Shown here piece after piece: positions 56,505 to 64,000 of a stretch of DNA of 64,000 nucleotides. The translations under genes were made by a program, and so were the position numbers. This DNA comes from Pterois miles (Eukaryota; Chordata; Actinopteri; Perciformes; Scorpaenidae). Location: positions 480,501 through 544,500 of the forward strand of contig CAMQGK010000115.1 in NCBI GenBank assembly GCA_947000775.1, given 5' to 3'. Below the pieces are notes generated by a model that did no database searches, had not been told where the DNA came from, and was given only the letters and a program-made list of their open reading frames with translations. The stretch's first letter is position 1, and every line of letters begins with the position of its first letter.

Positions 56505-58130
56505 GTATGATGGCCATAGTTTATGTTCAACTACAATGAACATCTACAGTATCTCTTTTTATTAAAATTCATATGACACTTTCAAAATATATTCTAGCTC
56601 AGTTTTCTTGGACAAGGACGTAGACTGCACCACCTGAGATCAGATGGCTCAGTGCTCACCTGACCAGGTGTACCACCTAGTAGTCACCGTTCCAGGGCTC
56701 TACTGAACCGACTCATACATGTTTGAGTGTGAATGGGCCTCAGCTGTAAACTATAATTTAAGATTTTTGCCCGTCCAATGGGAACACAGAGACATGCTAA
56801 TATGCTGGATTTGATGGATTTCACAGGGCAAGATGAAGAGATGTCCTCCCTCTAAAACATGACTCAGATCTGTATTTACCGGCTGGATTCCAGCAGGTAA
56901 CAGCAGTCGTCCTGACGACTCAAAGTGTCTCAGCCTCTTTTTACTCCCAGAAGACAGCAGCATACTGTATGTTAATTTACATGGAATGATAAAAGAGGAT
57001 ATTTGGTGTGTAATACTGTTTCTTTGGTCCAAATTGTGATCATCATGCATGTACCATTTTAAAGTGAAGCCATACAGTTATCCAAGATTTATACTGTGCT
57101 AAATCTCAATTCTGCTGTCTAACTCTGCAGTGATTGTGTTTGTTTGCTGGCTCATAAGCATGCATGCCACTATGACCAAGGCTGAAACCCAAACCAATCA
57201 AACCCCACTCTGTATTATAACCCTCTTAAATCCCTGTTGTTCCACAGGATTATGAGGACATGTGTCAAAAGACTAGGACGGCAAATAACAACAGCATCTG
57301 CCTGGCATTGTAAAAATCCTGCTCTGCTCAGCCGAGACTCAAGTGGCTCTCTCCCTGCACTCAGCCCAACAACATGCTATTAGCTTAGCGCTGATTCGAG
57401 AGAGGATGCCAGACAGACGATAATCAGCCATGGAGAGGCCAACAGGAAATTGGCATGATGGGAATTTTGCACTCAAGGGTTCATTAATGACATGAGTCAT
57501 GTTTCTGTATGCAGACACGTCCAGGAGATGAGCAGTGACATGTATATGTATATGTACATCAGGGTTCATTTAGTTGAGTTTGGTTGTGTTTAACAGCCAT
57601 TAACGGGTTCTACACACTAAGACGAACATGTCTATACATTCAGTAATGCTGGATGTCCATCTGCCTGTTTCTGAGACCCACAATAGACCTGTATTTAGCG
57701 TTTTTAGGGGGTCCAGGGTGTCTTTAGGGGGAGACAGCAGGTCAACAGTAGATGTCTCATATTAGTGGTGAACATCACCTGAAAGCTGGAACCTGGAGAT
57801 TAATCTGAGATGCTGCTCAGCTCTGAGGGTGATGTTGTTGTGGTTATTAATCAGAAATGAACCTGAATGAAAGGACAAATTATTTACAATCAAATGTAAA
57901 AGTGTAACAGGGTTGAGACATTATGACAGAAGTCTCCAGTATGATGTCCATCCTCCTGCTCTATCATGTCTCAGAAGTTGGTGCAGCCATTTTTAGGTCG
58001 TTACCATTTGTTACACAGATTTGTGCTAAATTTAACCATTTTATCACTGGAGAATTGATAAAAATGATCAATAATCCTCTAAAATACCACATTAAGACAC
58101 CGAGACCTGGAGGAACACCACAGAAGAAGA
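56505..58130. other. No gene seen
   Basis: Unique sequence. The last 400 bp (from about 57,700), together with the sequence right of the following array, may belong to one older repeat, but there is no second copy. Confidence 0.35.
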
Positions 58131-58133
58131 CAG

Positions 58134-58985
58134 AGGTAGTAGTAGTAGTAGTAGTAGTGAGGTGTGTTTCTAGAGGGGGTAGTAGTAGTAGTAGAGGGTG
58201 ATTATTAGAGGGAGGAGAGAGAGGAGGGGGTCTAGAGGTAGTAGTAGTAGTAGAGGCTGTGATTATCCTAGAGGTAGTAGTAGTAGTAGTAGTAGTAGAG
58301 GCTGTGATTATCCTAGAGGGGTAGTAGTAGTAGTAGTAGTAGTAGAGGCTGTGATTATCCTAGAGGTGTGGTAGTAGTAGTAGTAGTAGAGGCTGTGATT
58401 ATCCTAGAGGTAGTAGTAGTAGTAGTAGAGGCTGTGATTATCCTAGAGGTAGTAGTAGTAGTAGTAGTAGTAGAGGCTGTGATTATCCTAGAGGTAGTAG
58501 TAGTAGTAGTAGTAGTAGAGGCTGTGATTATCCTAGAGGTAGTAGTAGTAGTAGTAGTAGTAGAGGCTGTGATTATCCTAGAGGTAGTAGTAGTAGTAGT
58601 AGTAGTAGTAGAGGCTGTGATTATCCTAGAGGTAGTAGTAGTAGTAGTAGTAGAGGCTGTGATTATCCTAGAGGTAGTAGTAGTAGTAGTAGTAGTAAGG
58701 CTGTGATTATCCTAGAGGTAGTAGTAGTAGTAGTAGTAGTAGAGGCTGTGATTATCCTAGAGGTAGTAGTAGTAGGAGTAGTAGTAGTAGTAGTAGTAGT
58801 ATCCTAGAGGTAGTAGTAGTAGTAGTATCCTAGAGGTAGTAGTAGTAGGAGTAGTAGTAGTAGTAGTAGTAGTATCCTAGAGGTAGTAGTAGTAGTAGTA
58901 TCCTAGAGGTAGTAGTAGTAGGAGTAGTAGTAGTAGTAGTAGTAGTATCCTAAGGTAGTAGTAGTAGTAGTATTATCCTAGAGGT
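58134..58985. repeat. Composite VNTR: (GTA)n plus a 20-bp spacer
   Basis: Twelve copies of a spacer with ggctgtgattatcctaga, separated by GTA runs of variable length, then a derived zone from 58,790 with (GTA)n and only tcctagag between runs. The Val/Glu/Ile-rich 112-codon frame is a by-product. The spacer is not palindromic and its gaps are simple repeats, so it is not CRISPR-like. Confidence 0.95.
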
Positions 58986-58989
58986 CACC

Positions 58990-61335
58990 ACAGGTCATTT
59001 TATACAGTGATCAATGAAATGGCTCCTATGGGGACTAACATCATCACACATGGATCCAGTTGGACTCATTGATCCACCAGAGTCTCAGCTCTACACTGAG
59101 ACCCAGTTTATGGGGTTCAGGACTGTTCATGGACCCAGTATGCAGAAATACTCAGATCCACCATTTAGAGGAGGAGACAATAACACAGTTATACTGCATG
59201 AAACAATGTCACACATGCATCATTGTGGCATTTATACATCATTTGTGTGAGCAGGCTGTGGTAGGAAGGATCAGATAACTGGGCATTAGCATCCCTTTAA
59301 GAGGGAAATACTACATGTACTACAAGGCAAAGTTATCCCAAGGCCAAAAGTTAAATAATTATTTTGAAATATCAATGTGTCACGTTTTGGATGATTAACA
59401 CTAAAGCTGACCTCTGACCTCATATGGCAAAGAAGAAAAGCGACAGGATGTGATGGGATGAATGATTAAACCAAAACTGAGGGGAGAAAAGATGATGAAG
59501 GCCAGCGAGGAAGAGCTCTCACCTCGTAAACCTCAGCTCGACTCATCTGACTGTGGAAGTCCACCTTACTCATTTAGCACAGTGGCTACTTGCAGTTTCG
59601 TTGTATGCTTATATATAACGACAATAAAGCTTGTTAAATCTTACTCAGGCCAGCAGATATAGGTCAGGTCACAGTGGTGCCTGCTTGTAGCGCCATGTCA
59701 GCTCAAAGTCTGCAAGCCGAGCCTCATTCATCGTGGAAATGAGTTGAAAAAGAGGAACTAAACCTCTCACAACATGAAGTTTACGTGTTTTTTCAGTCAT
59801 GTGGTGCCTGAAGCTAATGCAACAGTTATTGTATGTACAGTGTTATGTCCTCTGCAGCATCTATTCCACCTTGAAATAACACTTCAGATTCAACAGACAC
59901 TTTCAAGCATTTAATATATGCTTGACTGAATAATGGCTTTTAAAATGCATTTTCTCCTCGCTCTAGATCCGGAGTCATTCCTTTCTTTGCCGCTGTTTTC
60001 ATCTTCAAAAGCACCGTAAGATGCTCTGGATTTACCAGGACTAAAACTGACTGAGCATTTTGCATTTCAAGCATTCAGAAGATGTGTGCTCCTCTTCATG
60101 TCCGAGTCCTCGCTTACCGCGACAGCCAGCTGTGTAACTCAGTTATTGACAATCACATACATGCTGTTAACCGTCTAATTTGGTTGTAGGACTCATATGA
60201 CTCATAACAAGTTTGCTTTCCTTGTTGAGGACGTGGGGAAGGAGGGAACATATGGTGGCTTTTAAAGAGATATTCCTGTGGTTATGTTGTACACAGGATA
60301 CAGTCATTTAATGAAGCTGAAACAACAAAAGCATTTATATTTAAAGCATGTTTACTGATGATAATTTGCCTCTTAACCTCTAATTTTAATGTGTTTTTGC
60401 ATTATGTCTTTTTCAAGAAGGTCGACAGTCTGGAACAAGCAATTTACTGCAGGGACGATAAAACAGACGGATGCATGCTGCTACCAAATTAGGAGCATTA
60501 AATATACTGAAATATTTAATTAAATAAATATAGGTTTGCACCTTATACAACTTTATCTACTGAAATTTTTACCACAATATTGGATTTAATAGTAATAGTA
60601 GTAAAAGTAATATTGAAAACTTAAAAACACCTGCATGTATGATCAGTTTATTTTACTTGTGACTGTTTTATGAAAGACATAATCATGCTTTGACAGGATG
60701 ATAACCAAAAGTGGCATTAATAAAGTAGCTGACATACAGCACTGTGTGCATGGCCAATACAAAGAGAGGAAAGTTGATATGAGCTGCATTGACAATATGC
60801 TGGCGTCACACTGAGACTGCTGATTAAAAAGTCTGCAGCTCGGCGTTCCCAGGGTGTGGCGATGGCAATGTGAGTGCAATCTATTGCACTTTTGTCGTTC
60901 TGGAGTTTCAATGTGCACATTTCATTCACAACTGACATTTACAGTACATTCAACTACTAACAGCCGTCTTCTGCAGGCAGAGTGAGCTGCTGGTCTTTAT
61001 CTCCTCAAACACTGCTGCTATGTTTCAGAGACAACAGAGTAGATACAGTCGGCATGCAGCCTATTCAGCCCTCAAGTCCAGACAGGAAACCGTGCTGTCA
61101 AAGGTTGGCTCCTCTACCATATACTACTATACTACTATACTACTGTACTACTGTACAGAGAGACCACAGTAAACATTGCTTTCATTTAAACAACTATTAG
61201 ATTATAAAATATGCAACAAAAAGCTTTATAGTAGAGAGCAAAGGAGTCAAATGCAATAATGTGCAAAGGAGCTTTTTTGTGTTATAGCACATGAAATTCG
61301 ACTACAATAAACCAGAATTACCCTTTAAACACAGT
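58990..61335. other. No gene seen
   Basis: Unique sequence. At 59,286 gcattagcatccctttaa resembles the right terminus of the hAT element at 27.65 kb, but no matching left end was found. A tactactatac ladder lies at 61,120-61,156. Confidence 0.35.
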
Positions 61336-61344
61336 TCTCTTTCT

Positions 61345-61425
61345 CTGATTGGGCTGTCAGTCAATTATTAATTGTGATTAATCACAAATTAAATGCACAT
61401 TTTTATCTATTCAAGTTGTACCTTA
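61345..61425 (+). repeat. Dispersed repeat family E
   Basis: gggctgtcagtcaattatta and attgtgattaatcacaaatt pair with the inverted copy at 30.6 kb. Confidence 0.5.
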
Positions 61426-61670
61426 AAGGCAGATCTGTAAAGTGTTTTACTCTTATCAGCGTGTGGCAAATTACACATTTATGCAAATATTTATATATCT
61501 TTATTATTGGAAATCAATGAACACCACTAATCAATGGCAGATATTGTCCAGAAACCGTCCCAGGTTCTGACTTTAGCATTTAGACATTTATTTATTTTGG
61601 GATTTTGAGTTTTATTCATGTCACCCTGTCTCCTCTCTGACTCCCCTGGTGTCATCATCGTCGTTCAGTA

Positions 61671-61697
61671 TAAGATAAGATAAGATAAGATAAGATT
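61671..61697 (-). mobile_element. LINE/SINE tail trace, (TAAGA)n
   Basis: Five units of the pentamer tail in inverse orientation, directly before family A copy 5. No body is attached. Confidence 0.5.
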
Positions 61698-61700
61698 AGA

Positions 61701-61930
61701 CCATAGGTTGAAGTGGATGTAGTCACTATGACGTCACCCCCTGGTTTGTGAACTGCTATTTTGAAGCCTCGAATTCGGCATTTTGGCCGTCACCATCTTG
61801 GTTTTTAGTTGTCGCCGTGTTGTTTTTTTGTCACCAGATGAGGCTTGAGAGGCTGGAGCTAAGCAAAACGCTGAAGACATGCATGAACTGAAAACACTGT
61901 GAAAGGGTTAAAGGTCTAAGACAAAATGGT
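61701..61930 (+). repeat. Dispersed repeat family A, copy 5 (5' part)
   Basis: accataggttgaagtggatg, cactatgacgtcacccc, gaattcggcattttggccgt, and gtgaaagggttaaagg: the same order as copy 1. Stops before the 3' half. Confidence 0.7.
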
Positions 61931-62165
61931 GGGAAGGTCGCCTCGTCTCACTGCTGAATGAGACCATTCTGTGCAGTTGCTTCATTTATGTAGTTTCACC
62001 CACTGTGATCAAACAACGGTCTCATCCCAGCCGGTCAAACGCCGCTGATTGGGCAGCGCCCCTCGACGTCGGAAACCAGCGCCTACAGGCCCTTTTAGCG
62101 ACAGTATGTGACAAACTGGGTTTTCACCCAGCTCCAGTATAAATCCACCCATGCTGGTGATGAAA

Positions 62166-62514
62166 CTAAAGAAGAAGAAGAAGAAGAAGAAGAAGAAGAT
62201 AGTCCTTTATTAGTCCCACTGTGGGGAAATTCAATTTACACTCTGTTAAACTCGTACATGGTACATGCAGACCTGAAACACACACACATGCATTAATGGA
62301 GAGATGTCAGAGTGAGGGGGCTGCTCCTGACAAGCGCCCCGAGCAGTTGGGGGTTTGGTGCCTTGCTCAGGGGCACCTCGGCAGTGCCCAAGAGGTAAAC
62401 TGGCACCTCTCCAGCTACCAGTTCACACTCAGTTTCTTGGTCCATGTCGGGACTTGAACCGGTGACCCTCCGGTTCCCAAGCCAACTCCCTACAGACTGA
62501 GCTACTGCCGCCCC
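62166..62514 (-). mobile_element. tRNA-derived SINE, full length
   Basis: The minus strand starts GGGGCGGCAG, then A box tagctcagtctg (62,493-62,504) and B box ggttcaagtcc (62,450-62,460), the body, gaatttccccacagtgggac, TAATAAAGG and a (TTC)n tail. It is the only copy here with the complete head, and both pol III boxes are intact. No clear target duplication was seen. Confidence 0.85.
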
Positions 62515-62519
62515 AGTAC

Positions 62520-63780
62520 CAAAGTACCACTGACTTATTTTGTCACGTCAGTTGTTAGTCACATGAGTCCCATAAGTCATTAGTCAGTTAACATCAACCA
62601 CAACCGTTTCATAAACGTACCTTAGTGTTTTGCCTCAAGATATCTTTCTGTGAAAACAGAAGTTTATTTTGAAAGGACACGATGCATGTAAGGAGCGTGT
62701 ATTGACAGCATATACGGCATGTAGTGACATTTTTGAGCAGTTAGCTGTATCCCACACACGTAGCCGCCATTAATCCCTTAATGCAGAAGTGTTAATTAAA
62801 CTTTACGGGCCAGGCTCAGAAGAGCCCAAAGCCATGAAACTCAATTGATGATAAAGTGCTGCAGTAAAAGAAAAGGTCACTCACATTGGCTTCAGTGTTT
62901 CCTCATTCAGGTCATCAGAGGCGCGATAGCAGCTGTTGTTCTGTCATCTGAGATACTTAACTGCAGTCACCTGGTGTCCAGAGTGCAAATCAGCGTCTGA
63001 GTAGATGGGTGGGATGAACGCTGGGGGTCGTGATGACGGATCTCACATATTGAATGTGACTATTTGTTGCCTCTGCCAGTCTGACTGGAACACATTCAGT
63101 CATCCCAAAATTTCTATTTTCAGAAAAAAACACATAAACTTTGATAAGCATTCAATAAATATGAGGTTCCCATGGATGCTTCGTATTACACATATTTCCC
63201 TCATTTGTGGCCTTTCATTTAAATTCAAGTGGGGCTAAATCAAACAAGAGATGGGTTCATCTCAAGGAGACTAAATTAACTTGTCTCATTTTTCTTTCAC
63301 CCTCTCAAACTGCCCTCCCCGCTTCTCATTTCACACTGCTGCCAAGGAAATCCAATTAGCAACGTTTCAACATGGCTGACAAACGACTCGTCGCACCAGC
63401 TGCCCTTCTTCCTTTGTTGAATTGAGCTCCTATACGGGCGGATGGAGGAGGAATTAAACAAGAAGCAATTACCTTTCCTCCGCATGTGCACGCCTACTCA
63501 CATATGATCACACGTATAAAAATCACACATTTATACGTTTCAAAACGCGCAGTCAGACACATATAGAGGCTGCGGCTGGCGTTCCACACTCACAACCACA
63601 AATATAAGAACAGCACTGACACACACTCATCTGAACCTCACATGCCTGCAATTACAAACAGCACACCACCACGGAGGCTTACCTAGCAGTAACCACCACG
63701 GAGCAACGGCGAGCTGGAAAATCCATTTTCTCCACATGGCCAATTCTTTTTCCATTATAGATTATCCTCAAGCTACTGCA
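62520..63780. other. No gene seen
   Basis: Unique sequence. Segments near 62,765-62,870 and 63,340-63,480 (aatccaattagcaacg, gaattaaacaagaagcaatt) look like possible conserved non-coding DNA; this cannot be tested here. Confidence 0.35.

Positions 63781-63784
<4 letters not shown>

Positions 63785-63828
<44 letters not shown>
63785..63828. repeat. (AC)n microsatellite
   Basis: Pure AC array of about 44 bp. Confidence 0.95.
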
Positions 63829-63829
<1 letters not shown>

Positions 63830-64000
63830 CAAACTTGTAGGCTGATTAGATTCCATATAATGTTTGTATATGTGTGTCTCATTGATTTACAGAGTGAATT
63901 GAGACACTTTCATGCGTCCTACCACACGACTCTTTCATTGCAGAGGGATCGATAGTCTCCTCATACAGAGACCTGGCTCTCGAATACAAATAAGAAGAGC

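Noticed and set aside
58134..58985. Possible CRISPR-like array (repeated 20-bp unit with variable gaps)
   Set aside because: The gaps are GTA runs, not unique spacers, and the context is a vertebrate genome.
59286..59304. Second hAT terminus
   Set aside because: Only the short aagggatgctaat word is shared; no left end or 8-bp duplication could be paired with it.
62450..62504. A functional tRNA gene
   Set aside because: The A and B boxes belong to the head of a SINE; no complete cloverleaf can be formed and the body continues into the SINE.

Overview
The window looks like a gene-poor stretch of a teleost fish nuclear genome, probably a spiny-rayed fish. Three things point there: tRNA-headed SINEs and LINE fragments sharing a terminal ATTAATAAAG...(TTATC)n tail, several dispersed repeats I recognise as typical of teleosts, and very abundant CA/TA/TATC microsatellites. 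I found no host protein-coding exon, rRNA or functional tRNA gene that I can defend. Nearly every long open frame lies in a simple repeat or in a transposable element.

Layout. 0-13 kb: unique DNA broken by dispersed repeat families (called A, B, C, F, G here), an intact-looking SINE with perfect target duplications (9,812-10,181) and a SINE copy whose bases look degraded to G homopolymers (9.2-9.45 kb). 14-15.2 kb and 21.1-21.5 kb: two minus-strand remnants of a restriction-like-endonuclease LINE. 15.2-17.1 kb: large TG, TA and TATC arrays. 22.5 kb: a 15-bp minisatellite. 25.5-28.1 kb: nested insertions, namely a solo LTR with 5-bp duplications beside a SINE, and a hAT-type element with 8-bp duplications inside an older MITE-like repeat, itself holding a LINE/SINE tail. 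29-31 kb: a minisatellite derived from family C, a TA array and a trinucleotide array.

36.6-40.8 kb is the most interesting segment. It is a minus-strand Penelope-like retroelement with two frames. ORF1 is Pro/Thr/Ser-rich and ends in an SGNH (GDSL-type) hydrolase domain; ORF2 is a reverse transcriptase with Penelope-type motifs. The reverse transcriptase stops just after its first catalytic motif, at a block of TTAGGG/TTAGGGG/TTGGGG telomere-like repeats. A separate plus-strand ORF (one membrane span plus a coiled coil) starts 147 bp from the ORF1 start and diverges from it. A LINE reverse-transcriptase remnant lies beside it at 40.9-41.2 kb.

43.8-44.55 kb is a run of A and G homopolymers that looks like poor sequence or a bad gap fill. 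From 45 to 64 kb the window is mostly unique AT-rich DNA with microsatellites, a 16-bp minisatellite (55.9-56.4 kb), a (GTA)n composite repeat (58.1-59.0 kb), two more SINEs and further copies of families A, B, C and E. A similar 46-bp non-coding block occurs at both 5,991 and 7,657 and is the best candidate for a duplicated regulatory element. No genes act together here; the story is layered transposon insertion and tandem-repeat growth.
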